Positions 35,173 to 46,360 of a stretch of DNA of 64,000 nucleotides are shown piece after piece (position 1 is the stretch's first letter; each line of letters starts with the position of its first letter). A program made the position numbers and the translations under genes. This DNA comes from Euclidia mi (taxonomy: Eukaryota; Arthropoda; Insecta; Lepidoptera; Erebidae): contig OX123196.2 in NCBI GenBank assembly GCA_944739405.2, forward strand, positions 56,024,196 through 56,088,195. Direction: 5' to 3'. The notes beneath the pieces were generated by a model. The model saw only the letters and a list, made by a program, of their open reading frames with translations. It made no database searches and was not told where the DNA came from.

Positions 35173-36574
35173 CCGTAAGACATCTCATCAGTCGTTTATT
35201 ACAACTTGTTTATTCAAATTATTTGATTATAAAATTATCATTATAGTAGGGGTCTTCCAGGAGCTGTATGAATAAAACAGGTCCCGAAAATTTTCTCAGT
35301 GCCTCGATTCACGCCTATTCAGCCTGGACAACACGTCTAGATCAGGAAATAAAACAGCTTCTGTACGCCTGCAGTACCTTACCTTCAAGCTTTTAACTCC
35401 ATACGTCGTCGGCAAAGTTGGATAAAACTCTGTTTAAAAATTAAAATGGCTGGGAGCACTATTTTTCGATGTTTCGTGGCGTTGTTTTGTTTTGTTTGTA
35501 TTGTTTTGGGAAAGAGGGTTTTACTATGACAGTGTTACTAAAATGTGTTCACGTAATATTTTGCACATTTACCAACTCATAGTTCTCACATAATTTCCAC
35601 TGGGAGAAAATGCCCCTCATGTTAAATATTTCACTTGCATATTCTGTGTATACAAAGGTTTTATGACTGCCTTGCCAATTTGGGTTCTCCTTAAAATGTC
35701 ATAGCTGTACAACAAGAGCTTGTGTTGTAGGAACAGTTTTACTTATCCGACTTTTATAAAATTATTACAGTACATAACTCAGAATTTTGTCATTATACCT
35801 AAAAACCAGTATTAAAAACACGATTAATTCATGATGATTTTTGCGTTATGCCAACATATCCAGACAAATATACAGAGACGTGAAAAATATAAGTTAGTAT
35901 TTTTAATACCCTTTATGTTCAGATACAGCGTTTGTTGTAGCAGCCTATGAGTTAAGTAAGTAAGAAATATGCTACCATACTCTCTACAGAAAGTAACTCT
36001 ACAGGTGGACACGTCTGCCCTTGCACCATCCATCTTCTAGTGACCTTTCGCCTCTCACCGTCGGACTACGACGCTGCTATTCTTAACTAAAAAGGTACAT
36101 TTACTAGACAGTAAATTGTGTCCACAACCCAAAGTAGCTCTGGCTTTGACAGCTGATGAACTTACGACCCATAGAAGCCTTTAGAGAAAAATATTGGCTG
36201 TTCGAGTGCGTTATCGATGCTTGTAACTGCGTAGTAAATTGAATGTGTTGATCCTTTAAACGAAGATAATGTCTTACCGTGACTGTCTAACTTTTTTAAA
36301 TTTATAATATTTAATAGTTTTTATAGTACTCTTCGCCATTGAATTACTGACAAGTAAGGCCCGATCTCTTAAACATTTGTATCTAGATTTGTGTCATGTA
36401 TCTCCAACTAAGAGGATGCTCTTCTGACCAGGCAGGATTACTTGACGCAAGACTGATGTTGTCTCGTAGGTCTCCTTCTCACCACCCCCTTTAGGGTAGT
36501 GGGAGTACCTTTAGGAGATTGACTCCTTAAGGTACATATCATTGGGTTTCAACAGATGTTGTCGGTAGGACTTA

Positions 36575-36575
<1 letters not shown>
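35173..36575. other. No gene recognised
   Basis: AT-rich DNA. The minus-strand frame at 35824-36033 has no motif. Nothing else is supported. Confidence 0.45.

Positions 36576-36578
<3 letters not shown>

Positions 36579-36657
<79 letters not shown>
36579..36657. repeat. (AT)n microsatellite
   Basis: About 39 uninterrupted AT units. Such tracts are length-variable and difficult to sequence, so the exact count is uncertain. Confidence 0.97.
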
Positions 36658-36658
<1 letters not shown>

Positions 36659-36659
36659 C

Positions 36660-37175
36660 AACAAAATTAAGGTCGGTCAACACAAGTGTAACAGCAGCCA
36701 CAAATAACTAATGCCATCGGTAAGACCACCATATATATATATACTAATCAACTGCTATAATCACATAATTTTACCGAAAGGTAGCTTACAATATCAGACA
36801 GACAAGGTACTACATTAACAACTTTTTTAGTCAAATGAGGTATCGTATTCCTCCAAATAATGTAATTAACCTTTGACGCAGTTATGTGATAGCCCAACAG
36901 CTGTTGTTGAGAACTTGTGTATGTAATAAGCTGACGTAAACTTTCTAATAGCACGATCCAGGGTGTTCAACCGTTGGTTATCTTCGTAATTCCGTAAGTA
37001 TCCGTTAGATGTCGCTAGTTTTTATGCCTTCACCGCTGAACAATTGATGTCTTCAGTTGTAAATAGCTACCGCTGGATTTCCTTTCGTCATACCTTCGTT
37101 TGTCCTAACTTTAATTCATAGACTGTACATATGAATAGAAAGCAGTTAAAATACGTATTCTGTATATATATGTAT
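36660..37175. other. No gene recognised
   Basis: AT-rich DNA between the microsatellite and the truncated SINE. Nothing is supported. Confidence 0.45.
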
Positions 37176-37358
37176 ATAAAAGCGAAAAGTTTCGAATTCT
37201 CAGTAGCAGCACGGAGTCTGGTGATAGGCTCGCACCCTATTACGTGGGACCTAAAAATTCATGGTGAAATGTGGGTGTAATATTTACACTGCCTACCCCT
37301 TCGGGGATACAGGCGTGAATCTATAAATAAAAATATAAATAAAATAAAAGCGAAAAGT
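37176..37358 (+). mobile_element. 5'-truncated SINE with perfect 15-bp target duplication
   Basis: The direct repeat ATAAAAGCGAAAAGT occurs at 37176-37190 and 37344-37358. The 153 bases between are the body and tail of the SINE family at 1.66 kb (CTCAGTAGCAGCACGGAGTC, CTACCCCTTCGGGGATACAG, AATAAA tail) without the tRNA-like head. A long target duplication and A-rich tail show LINE-driven retroposition of a 5'-truncated copy. Confidence 0.9.
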
Positions 37359-38397
37359 CACTGACACGAAACCTCGAACACCGTTGGACGTATAAAGATG
37401 TTGGCAGTTGTTGTGTTGTGTCATGTATTGTGTTTAAACTATCGCGTTAAGTTAAATGAAACTTTTCACAGATCCATGGTCTAACAAAAATCATAGCTTT
37501 TCTTTGAAAATTCCATTGTCATTGAAACAGTTTCTTGTCATATCAAATAATTGTTTTTCTGACTTTAATTGTTGGTTTTATTCCTGAAAACAGCATATTG
37601 TCATTACATCAGTACCCATTACTGACAATATACAGTGACAGTCTGTTAATGAAACAATAAATTTGTGCTTTACAATTAGTGAAAATTACTCTCCAATTAA
37701 CGAAACTACTTGTTCAAAAGTTGATTGTTATTTCAAGTGGTTTTCGATGTTTAATGAACGAATTTGTATTGTACGTAATTGTTGAGTGCTCATTGTAGCG
37801 AATAGTTTGCAATTAAAATAATATGGATATCATTGATTTTTAATTCCTGCTTAGTTGTTCAGTCGAAGTTTACGGAAAATGGTTTAATTTTCCACGCCCA
37901 ATTTCCTTTGTACAAAGTACTCTGAAGTCGGAAATACTATATCCGGTACTAGGGTGTCTAGTGTTGCAGGATCTAGTTTCTTTACGGTACGTTTAAAAGG
38001 AGAATGCCAGTTTTTGTATGCCTGTACCGTTTGCTTTTTCATGAAATGAACATTTTAGCCAGCTAATTGTTTAATATTACCGTAGGCATGATGCGTTTTT
38101 GTTTTCGAATCCGCAGTTCTGAGATTTTTCTAATAACCATATTTTTAAAAAATATGCCATATTTATTGCAGAGGAAGGAATTCGTCCTTGATTTCTAATT
38201 ATTTATAACAATTTCAATAAGTGAATGGTGTTACAAGTTAAAAGAAACGTAGTTTTGACCCAGAGGAACAAACCTCAACTGAACGGATAAAAACAAAATA
38301 ATAACACAAACAAACACGAACGATGCGTAGGCGACGTTGTGTGGGGTTGACATTTGACACTTTTGACAGTTGCACAAGTTATCAAATGTCACCCTGC
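37359..38397. other. No gene recognised
   Basis: AT-rich DNA. The minus-strand frame at 38231-38422 runs across a retroposon junction and is not a gene. Confidence 0.45.
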
Positions 38398-38534
38398 AAG
38401 TGTTGCTACAAATTGTCTGCAACCCATAGCTACGTTTTATTACAAAATTTTACACGACACTGGCAGAAATTGCCGAAACAATCGGCAGATTGCCAATAAA
38501 TAAATAAAAAAAAAAAAAAAAAAAAGTGTTGCTA
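38398..38534 (+). mobile_element. Short A-tailed retroposed fragment, 11-bp target duplication
   Basis: AAGTGTTGCTA occurs at 38398-38408 and 38524-38534. The 115 bases between end in AATAAATAAATA followed by about 20 A residues. This is the signature of reverse-transcribed RNA inserted by a LINE. The inserted body (about 85 bases, starts CAAATTGTCTGCAACCC) matches no family I know here. An AATAAA lies directly before the A run. Confidence 0.85.
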
Positions 38535-39520
38535 TCTCGATTCAATTATGTCTAAAATCGATATCACCTAAAAACAATCGATTAATTAATAAATTGCTCA
38601 ACCAAAGACTGAAATTAAGTTAAGTAGCCAAATATGTATCTCTATGTAATAAAATCACACAGAACACAGTTTTTTTAATTCACTATCATAGTGCCTTCTA
38701 TTGAATCCAAAATCATTTAATCGTGTTAGCAATCGTTAATGTTGAGAATATTACACTCGAATTTTGTCACTCGGAATCGACATTTTTTTGTGCTGGCAAT
38801 GTATGCATTCGGAAGTTGTTGATGTAAGTTTTACTTTTTTATAATATTTCGTAAACGCGGATTTAATAATAATTCATAAATTAGTAATGGACATAATCTC
38901 TTATGGATATAAGTACCCCATTCGTTTCGCAATAATCTGTTAATTGACGCTATACGAACTTTTTTCTAAATCCCTTAATTTCCCTACTAACAAAATTAAC
39001 AATGCAAAAGTTTGTATGGGCGTAACTTCAAAATGAATCGTGTTGTAAATTACCTTATTAAGAACATGTTATATGCTAGTTTTAGCTTGTATTATGCTAT
39101 TTATTAACATATTACCTTAACGACACATGCTACAAATCAAAGCCATTATGCCTTTTTAGTTAATTTACGCGTTTAGTCCCTAAATAAACTTGTATGACAG
39201 AACGACATGCTTGTCTGATAGTTGTAAGCGCACCAATCAACTGGACGTCAATCCTAATGGCCTTCTATAAGATTTGTTGGCGACACATAAATCTTTGTGG
39301 CATAGTTGCTCTGGTGTTTGGACAGATGTCACTGTTGATTGAGTATCCATTGATGATACATATAAACGGGTGCGTGAGTGATTAGCGCAGTGACCTTTTC
39401 GGAAGACTGAACGCTACAGGTACCTTGTTAATGCCACTTCGATGAGTGTTATGGGGTTCCATCCAAATGAATCATGAAATCATTTAATGTTTATAATAAT
39501 AATAATAGTCTACCACTTAC
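38535..39520. other. No gene recognised
   Basis: AT-rich DNA. Nothing is supported. Confidence 0.45.
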
Positions 39521-39524
39521 ACAC

Positions 39525-39640
39525 GAGCCCATCTAGTCCCAAACTAAGCAGAGCTTGTACTATGGTTACTAGATATTGTATGCACATGCATGTTTATATA
39601 TTTTATTATATATACATATAACATATATATTATAACTACT
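39525..39640 (-). mobile_element. SINE body fragment (second family)
   Basis: CATCTAGTCCCAAACTAAGC and GAGCTTGTACTATGGTTACT match the conserved block of the minus-strand SINE at 2.29 kb nearly base for base. The tRNA-like head is missing. It is followed on the plus strand by AT-rich repeats. Confidence 0.6.
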
Positions 39641-41905
39641 TAGTTGATAAGCTAAAGTTGGCGCTTCTTGATTTTGTAAAATTTAAAAAGGTTAAATTAA
39701 AAAGGTTAAGTTTCTTAGAATATCACAGTCAACCTGCAGCAACAGTTACTGCAAGGTACCTACATTGTTTTAGCAAGCTTCAAAGCCTAAGAACTTCCAT
39801 GAACTTTTTGATAATCAAAGCCCATTTGCCCAGTAAGTCCTTGCCCTAAGAAAGTATTTGCTCTCCATAGACAAAATGCACGTAACACAGGCAGGTTTGA
39901 TATCATCATAAAATAATAATATACCAGGCGTGCAGAAAAAGTAAACAAGCAGAATTCTAAAGTAACACGTCCATAATAAGCTGGTGATATAAAAAACCGC
40001 TCAGAATACCCCTCGGATGTTGAATGTGACACTTTATGTGACACAGAACGATACAATGACCGGCCACCGTCTTTGTTAATAAAATAGAAAAGTAGTTTCC
40101 TTTTCGTAAGTAGGAAACTGGGTACGTACGGCGAGGAATTGTGGGCGGTACCACTGGGTTTTAGCTTCTGTGTGTATGTATCGATCTGATAGCATTGTTC
40201 TTTATTTATTGATGCAGATTAGTCGCGAGTATATTAATACATACCTCTTTTTGCTCTGCCACCGTGTCATTTCGTCTAGCTTAGATAGTCCATGGTCTAG
40301 AGAAGATGCGTTAGTTAGTATCGTAGGATAGTGTCAAGTATATTTTTTCATGTCGTGGCAGTTGCTGCTGCCCGTAGATGCGAGCGCATCCCTTGCCCCG
40401 GTAATCTTCATCATTTCACTATCGTTATTTCGGTTGCTTGCACTACTTTCACTTTGAGAACCGGGGTCTGCTTTCAACCAGATTTGAGAGAATATAAACT
40501 TTTTGAAAGAGCGACCGACGTTTGCACTCACTCTCGTGAATCACTTACACTGGTTCATTAACAAGAAATTAAGGCTAATGGAAAATAGCAATATAATAGC
40601 CATGGTAGGTACTAAAAAGGTGCATAAATTTTATATTACACGACTTACCGTATAATTTTACGCCAACAATCCTTTAATGTGACGGTTAAAAGTGGCGGAT
40701 TACTTATAAAAATGGCGTACATAAAATGTTGCTTTGCGAATGCATGTAGCATGTTTTATAACGTATTTACATTTCACGCAACCGCAGCCGCCTAAGTTTG
40801 AAACTTCATCACAAAGTTATTGCTATGTTTGCACGCTCGCTCCGTAAATAAAACTCTTGTCATTATTTATATTATGAAAAGATACTTACTTGCTCTAAGT
40901 TTTACATATTTCCTTAGTTTTTAAACAAACACCACAAACGTTTCACTTGAAAATACAGGTAGATTTTATACTCTCTTTAAAACTATCTAAGATGTTTTCA
41001 ATATGTGCTGTTATCTAAAATTCAGATTTGTAAGTAATGAAAATTTCGTGAGCTGGTTTTAATTTGATGCTTTAAAAATAGAGAACACCCTGAAGAGAAG
41101 CAATCAAAGCTGTTTTTTTTTATTCTTTTGAGGAAAGCTTACAGTCTAATAACAAATTTAGGTTTCTAGTACTACATAACCAAATTGCTAATAACAAGCT
41201 TCCACTTATAGAATAACAAGCTTCCACTGATAGAAAAACCACTTATATGAATATCGACAGAAACAAGCATAACAGTTCCGTATGCATAAATCTTATTTCT
41301 TTAAGATAATGCCTGTAAACACCAACCTTTCCATATTATTTACAAACCGCTGCGGTCACGTCCAAAGTCGTCACCCGTATGTTCCATCCATATCTCGATT
41401 TAGAAAATCGCAACCGTAGGACACATGGGTGTCGTTAACAAAGAAAGCTGTCAATCCATATGTCAGACGGTCAGTTGCCAACGGTGTATATTTTTAGCTC
41501 ATTTCAATTAGGTTTTCGCATTCTAGTGTAGAATAACTGCATAAGACACATTAGCGTTAAATTAATTCTACCGTTGCGCTGTTCTTCTTTTTTAATATGA
41601 AACGTTGAACGCTGCTTTTATAACTTTTTAATCGTATGATATGAGTGTTCATTATGACGCTTTCGTGTTTGAAATATTAAACCGTGTTTTATGTCTTTTG
41701 TTTAAATTGTCTTTTGCCCTGTTAGTGTCAATTTCCTATGATCTCTACTATACTCTATTCCTATACTCTCTAGGACGTTAAAAATGAGTTTTCTTTCAAA
41801 TAATCTGTATTAGTTCAGTATGATGAGAGTAATAATAAAATGACTGTAGGAGAGTACGTTCTACCAGGCAACATGTGGGTGGACATGTTACATGCGGTGC
41901 CTATT
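39641..41905. other. No gene established
   Basis: AT-rich DNA. At 41195-41237 a 19-bp unit (ACAAGCTTCCACT...ATAGA) is tandemly duplicated. The only protein-like frame (40334-40531, minus) is listed separately. Confidence 0.4.
40334..40531 (-). other. Possible coding scrap of unknown origin
   Basis: A 65-codon minus-strand frame has a hydrophilic, serine- and asparagine-rich composition (SQSESSASNRNNDSEMMK) and ends at a stop. A possible splice acceptor (GGTTGAAAGCAG) lies within it near 40470, so it could be a terminal exon. An opposing plus-strand frame covers the same bases. I recognise no domain. Confidence 0.15.
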
Positions 41906-41910
41906 TCACA

Positions 41911-42110
41911 TCTTTTTTTTAATAGTAATAGACGGCAAACGAGCAGACGGATCGCCTGATGGTAAGCAATTACCGCCGCCCATGGACACAAGCAACACCA
42001 CAGGAGTCACAAGTGCGTTGCCGCCCGTTGAGATTGGGAAAAGGGATAGGATAAGGAGTTGGATGAGGGAGAAAGAATAGGGGATAGGGCCTCCGGAACT
42101 CTCACTCACC
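41911..42110. mobile_element. Lepidopteran dispersed repeat fragment
   Basis: After a T run, GACGGCAAACGAGCAGACGG, then CCTGATGGTAAGCAATTACC, CCGCCCATGGACACAAGC and GTCACAAGTGCGTTGCC match a very common repeat I know from moth genomes. Its class (SINE-like or LINE 3' part) is uncertain to me. The frames crossing it are not genes. Confidence 0.6.
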
Positions 42111-42527
42111 GAATCACTGTGATATTCGTTCGTATTATGTCATATTATTCGTTCATACTTTTGTCGTGTAATGTGCTATTTTCATTTCGTAACATCTTAG
42201 GTAGTAAGTACATAAGTAGTATGAAGAATTACTTCAGATGATAAGTGATTATTTATGTCATACAATTGGATAATTGTTTCTGTGAGATTGTGTTTTAAAA
42301 ATCCATTAACATACATCCATAGACTCACACCTTTTTCCCGGAGGGGTAGGCAGAGACTACTAAATATAATATAAGAGTGTTTATTCTTTTAAATAAAATT
42401 AATTTTATATCTTGCATACGTTTGACTACTTATTTCAGAGAACTTCTTAAAATAAAGTCTATTATAGACAGTATCATCATCTGAGTGTTGTCTCAGTTGC
42501 AGTCCAAACAGTCTTACTACGGAATTC
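42111..42527. other. No gene; short SINE-tail scrap
   Basis: At 42322-42356 AGACTCACACC and GGAGGGGTAGGCAGAGACT is the reverse complement of the tail of the 1.66-kb SINE family. Nothing else is supported. Confidence 0.4.
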
Positions 42528-42645
42528 AATATTCGATCTATAGATAGATCTGTAGATTTTAGGTTCGTTTTTGACATAAGCTCCATACAAAATATGTTAA
42601 ACACGAATCTTGAATCTCAAAATCCATGTATGCATCAAATATTGA
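42528..42645. mobile_element. Foldback MITE
   Basis: TTCAATATTCGATCTATAG at the left and TGCATCAAATATTGAAAATG at the right form imperfect inverted termini. The interior (GTTTTTGACATAAGCTCCAT ... GAATCTCAAAATCCATG) matches the arms of the split element at 34.5-35.2 kb. No coding capacity. Exact ends and target duplication were not resolved. Confidence 0.65.
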
Positions 42646-43905
42646 AAATGGCCGTTAATCGACCTTACCGAGAGAAAAGCTTGCGCCAGAGCTTCGTGTG
42701 TTTTCAGCGGGTCTACTGACTTGCGTTGGTTTGGAAGTTGATGATTTTGGAGAAGTCCGTACATATTACAACCCAAAGTCTATTCAATGGAATACATAAT
42801 AATTATAATAATTGTTCATTGTGATTGTCGTCTACTTGTATCTATCTTATTATTTTATTATCAATCCATCAAACAAAGTACAAATATCACTTAGTTCCTT
42901 CAGTGAAACATAGACCGAATGCCTCAAACAGGAACTTAACAAACTATTCCATGTACTGTCAAGTGTCTGTCTGCACATTTCCAGCTAAACGTTCGCATGT
43001 GTGCACTCGTCAGTGTTAAGCGAGAATTGCTAGCTCAATTGTATTTGTATCTGGCTTTATGCCATGGCATAAGATTTTATTAATTAAATATTTTTTTATA
43101 ATGTTATACTTACATTACAGAGTTTATTTGAATGTTGCTTTGTGATGTAGTTTTGCAATCTTACTTTTAATTCTCATTTCAAACTTTGGAATAGAAGAAG
43201 TCCCGGATTCGGCTACAAAGATATGCGTACAATTAACCCTATCCTATCGTATTGCGTCCCAACTGAGTTATCATGACCACTGATAATTGACACTAACCTT
43301 AACATTTTCTGTGAAAACAAGCGTACTTCGAGCGCTAATCTTGTCAATCTATCGCTGCTTAAATATCCACATAAAACTTTACGTTCAAAAGTAATTATTT
43401 AGTATTAAGTAAGCTTTCTTTGGCTGAAATGATCTGGCGTCTCAAAGTATCTCTCGCGATAATTCTAAATTGAAAACACCTACACGTTCCTGGGACGTTC
43501 TTAAGAAGTCAATCCAGGTTCGTCATTCTGCTCATAATTTATTAAAACAAATACCTCTTTACATATTAAGATTACAGGAGCTTTGGGCCCATAATACTAC
43601 TCCTTGGAAGGTCTTTTAAACTGATTTGGCTTCGCAATATATGAATTATTTTTATCTGGTTTATTTCAAAGAGTTTTATGTCAATTTGTCACGTTTTTTT
43701 AAGTTATTCAACTTAGTGATCTTATTTCTAGATTTTGCAAAGTTATATAACTGTTATTCTATCGTGATAATATTGCATTTTCACTTTTGATTGATTGTAA
43801 TTCCTTGTGTTCGATTTCTGAGCTAGGCATAATTTAAGGTGAACGATTTTATATAAGTAGGTAGGTACATCTCGTATTTTTCGGTATTTTTAACACGCAG
43901 TCATG
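42646..43905. other. No gene recognised
   Basis: A short frame at about 43470-43621 (ends QELWAHNTTPWKVF) lacks a start and any known motif; it may be a transposon remnant. Nothing else is supported. Confidence 0.35.
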
Positions 43906-43907
43906 AT

Positions 43908-44171
43908 TTGAATAAATTCACTGCCAATAACATATTAGTATGTAGTGTTTTAAGAAGGTATCAATATGGGCATGTGATGAGGAGGGATGAAAAGCATGTG
44001 ACTAGAAAGGTGATGAATATGAGAGTTGAGGGATATAAGGCAAGAGGAAGACCAAAGAAAAGATGGATGGATTGTGTGAAGGACGATATGAATGAAAAGG
44101 GAGTGAATGATCAGATGACGGCTGATAGGAGAGAATGGAAGAAAAAGACATTCTGCGCCGACCCCAGGTAA
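43908..44171 (+). pseudogene. RTE-like LINE reverse transcriptase, C-terminal end
   Basis: The 87-residue frame contains YGHVMRRDEKHVTRKVM, ARGRPKKRWMDCVKDDM and DRREWKKKTFCADP, a distinctive C-terminus of LINE reverse transcriptases very common in insects. The first 15 or so codons are probably flanking DNA, so the apparent ATG is not the gene start. It is followed by GAAAAGAAGAAGAAGAATAT, a typical GAA-repeat tail. It is a 5'-truncated insertion. Confidence 0.85.
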
Positions 44172-44473
44172 TATGGGAACAGGGCAGGGAAAAGAAGAAG
44201 AAGAATATAGGTACCAACTCAGTACATTTTTCAGGCTTAATTTTTCAAGGAAGTAAATCAATATAATCATAAAATTGACTGCGTGGTTCAATACGATCCC
44301 TATTTAGATGTGAGAGCATTTGTAATTAAGCCAACCCTTCGGGGAGCCGCAGTGAACACGGACCTACATAAATGCATCAATATCGGCTGACGTGAATATC
44401 TATGATCGCGATACGAGAATATTCCATCTCGCAACCATTGTGTTACACCCTCCAGGCAATTCTGGTTCTAAAG
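44172..44473. other. LINE tail and unassigned flank
   Basis: The GAAGAAGAAG tail (to about 44208) belongs to the RTE-like insertion. The rest up to the BEL insertion site contains nothing I recognise. Confidence 0.5.
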
Positions 44474-44478
44474 GCTAG
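44474..44478. repeat. BEL 5-bp target duplication, left copy
   Basis: GCTAG immediately precedes the left LTR; the same five bases follow the right LTR at 49208-49212. Confidence 0.9.
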
Positions 44479-44977
44479 TGGCTCGGCTTTACACCGAAAC
44501 CGTAGGGTTCTAGGCGACTTGGGAAGGATTAATGGAATGGACTGTATTAAGGCGAGTTCTGGGTCGCCTAGAAAGGGAATAAGGGAAGAGGAGATGGAGT
44601 GGGTATAGGATATTTCAAGGATGGAGGGCACCTACCTTATACAACCTTCTTCGTTTCCGTAGGGCAGTCTCCTGGTGGTTTCGTGATGCAGCTGCTTGTT
44701 TTCACTTCACTCACGAGCGGGTTTTCCTTGGTGGAAGCGGTAAATCACATACAGCGGTGCGGCGCGGTACGGTATCGAGACGGCGTTCTCAGCGGGAGGA
44801 ATGTTCTAGACTGTCACTCGCGTCGACGAATCGCGTCGACGAATCAGGCGAAGGCAGTGCCCTTCCAGGGAGTGGGATAGAGCGGGACGGAAATATGGTA
44901 TCGCTCGCACTAGACAAGCGTGGAACGATTCATGTTGATGCGATTAGTTGTAGATAGGAAGGTAGATGGCGCTACCA
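44479..44977 (-). repeat. BEL 3' LTR
   Basis: Minus strand begins TGGTAGCGCCATCTACC and ends GTAAAGCCGAGCCA. Contains a tandem 13-bp unit (CGCGTCGACGAAT, twice, about 44819-44844). Appears identical to 48709-49207. Open frames within it are incidental. Confidence 0.95.
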
Positions 44978-44993
44978 TATCCCCCCGGCCCTA
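44978..44993 (-). promoter_or_regulatory. BEL polypurine tract
   Basis: Minus strand GGGCCGGGGGGATA abuts the start of the 3' LTR. It is the expected site for plus-strand priming. Confidence 0.6.
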
Positions 44994-45192
44994 AAGGGTT
45001 GCCTTTAAAAAAAATAGAATTGAACTTAGCTATGTTGGGTGTACTACCGCATAACCCATCAATAGGCTAAGACAGCGATATGACAATAAAATTAATCTAA
45101 ATTAACTTTAGCGAAAGCTACAAACGCAATAATAGCGAAAACTACTAACTAAATACTTAAACTAAGAGGTAAGTCCAACTTCAGGCTAGATC

Positions 45193-45750
45193 TCACTGAG
45201 TTGGAAGCGGACGCGAGTTGATCAGTGCCTCGACTTGTGCAAGGACAGTTAAAGGCTCTTCGTAAGAGAGGATCTGTTGACCTATAACTTTGAAGAGATG
45301 CGTTTTAATTACTTTGACCATGCTTGCCCAACATCCACCGAAATGTGGTGATGCTGTTGGAATAAACTTCCAGTCAATATGATCTATGGAGAGTTCTTCC
45401 TGAAGACGAGTACGATAACCCGCGACGTGATTGAAACAAGTAGCGGGAACAAGTTCAATCAATTTACTAACGCGGTTGGCGACAAAGTCTGCCAGCGGTG
45501 AGGAGAAGAATAAATCCAAGCGAGCACTACCTTGGAGTCGGAAAATGCGTATATTTATTAATAGAGTAGTGGGGCAAAACTGTGTCTTGAACCTTGTGGA
45601 GCAACTGAGACAGCAGAAGGGCCGCGCACAACTCCAGTCTCGCAACCGAAATGGTTTTAACAGGCGAGACCTTAGACTTGGCACAAACAAACTGCACCGA
45701 GTAGTTAGAACCAATGCGGACTTGCAGATATACGACTCCGCCGTAAGCAC
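45193..45750 (-). pseudogene. BEL integrase C-terminal part, with RNase H end
   Basis: The informative part of this 185-codon frame is the C-terminal half: FVANRVSKLIELVPA belongs to the region after RNase H, followed soon by PTASPHFGGCWASMVKVIK and VEALINSRPL, the last motifs of BEL integrase. The HHCC finger and the first two catalytic aspartates are absent, so a deletion lies near 45.41 kb. Where relatives usually have 'GG.WE', this copy has GGCWAS, losing the catalytic glutamate. The N-terminal third of the frame is out-of-frame translation. Confidence 0.8.
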
Positions 45751-46019
45751 GTTCGCTGTCGTCAGCGAAACCTATTAAGTTGACGGTACATCCATCTACC
45801 AACCCAAGATGACGCGGAATAAACTTGATTGAGCGCGGTAAGCTCAATACAAAACTGGCCCCAAGCGGCGACAATATGGTCAGGGGGTGTTGCATCCCAC
45901 TCACACTTTGATAGCCAAAGCTCCTTGATCAAGAGCTTGGCGTACAAAATTGTGGGAGCCACAAACCCATTATGTCCCATAGTCGAGCCACTGTGGACAG
46001 CATAGTGCGCTTGGCGCAC
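45527..46019 (-). pseudogene. BEL RT-RNase H region, frameshifted
   Basis: Two overlapping frames share the homology. The frame 46019-45762 carries GFVAPTILYAKLLIKELWLS, the Pao RT-to-RNase H linker. The frame 45904-45527 carries LIGFADDSERAYGGVVYLQV and SVARLELCAALLLSQLL, the RNase H-like domain with its D and E residues. The frame switches near 45.96 kb and again near 45.84 kb. RNase H would remove the RNA template during cDNA synthesis. Confidence 0.85.
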
Positions 46020-46354
46020 TTATCATCTGGTGGTGAGACGTCAAACCGAAAACTATCACAGGATTTGTCCCAGCGTAAACCGAGAACCTTATGCGGTACA
46101 GACTTCTCAAACTCAATGTCTGGAGAAGCTTTATGAGAATCTGGTATGCGTGCGAGAACCTCCTTAGAGTCGCTTGTCCATTTGACAAGATCAGTTTGGC
46201 CTCGCTTGAAAAGCTGAATAAGCTCTTCACAAAGCGAAATTGCTAGCGGAGCGGGTATGACATTACAGGCAATGTCATCTATATACAAAGCGGATGTGTA
46301 GTATAGTATAGTGTAGCGTAGCTTGGCATAGCATAGCGTAGCATAGCATAGCAT
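45929..46354 (-). pseudogene. BEL reverse transcriptase remnant (YIDD onward)
   Basis: The frame opens with about 20 codons of repeat-encoded peptide from the 46299-46358 pentanucleotide tract, then ALYIDDIACNV (YIDD at about 46274-46285), the RT catalytic motif, and further KVLGLRWDKSCDSFRF and STVARLWDIMGL. The several hundred residues that normally separate protease from YIDD are missing. It is in the same frame as gag and protease, and only a TAA at 46358-46360 separates it from the latter. Confidence 0.88.
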
Positions 46355-46358
46355 AGCT
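46299..46358. repeat. TAGCA/TAGTA pentanucleotide tract at RT deletion junction
   Basis: Twelve imperfect 5-bp units (TAGTA, TAGTG, TAGCG, TAGCA, TAGCT). It lies exactly where protease sequence ends and the RT remnant begins. Confidence 0.9.
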
Positions 46359-46360
46359 AA

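Noticed and set aside
43950..44291. A minus-strand serine- and histidine-rich 113-codon gene
   Set aside because: It is the antisense of the RTE-like C-terminus, with composition caused by the GAA-rich tail.
44599..44957. Two small plus-strand genes present in identical copies at 48829-49187
   Set aside because: They lie inside the BEL LTRs and are identical only because the LTRs are; no motif is seen and the element reads on the other strand.
46299..46358. A CRISPR-like array
   Set aside because: The units are 5 bp with no spacers; it is a simple repeat inside a retrotransposon of a eukaryotic genome.
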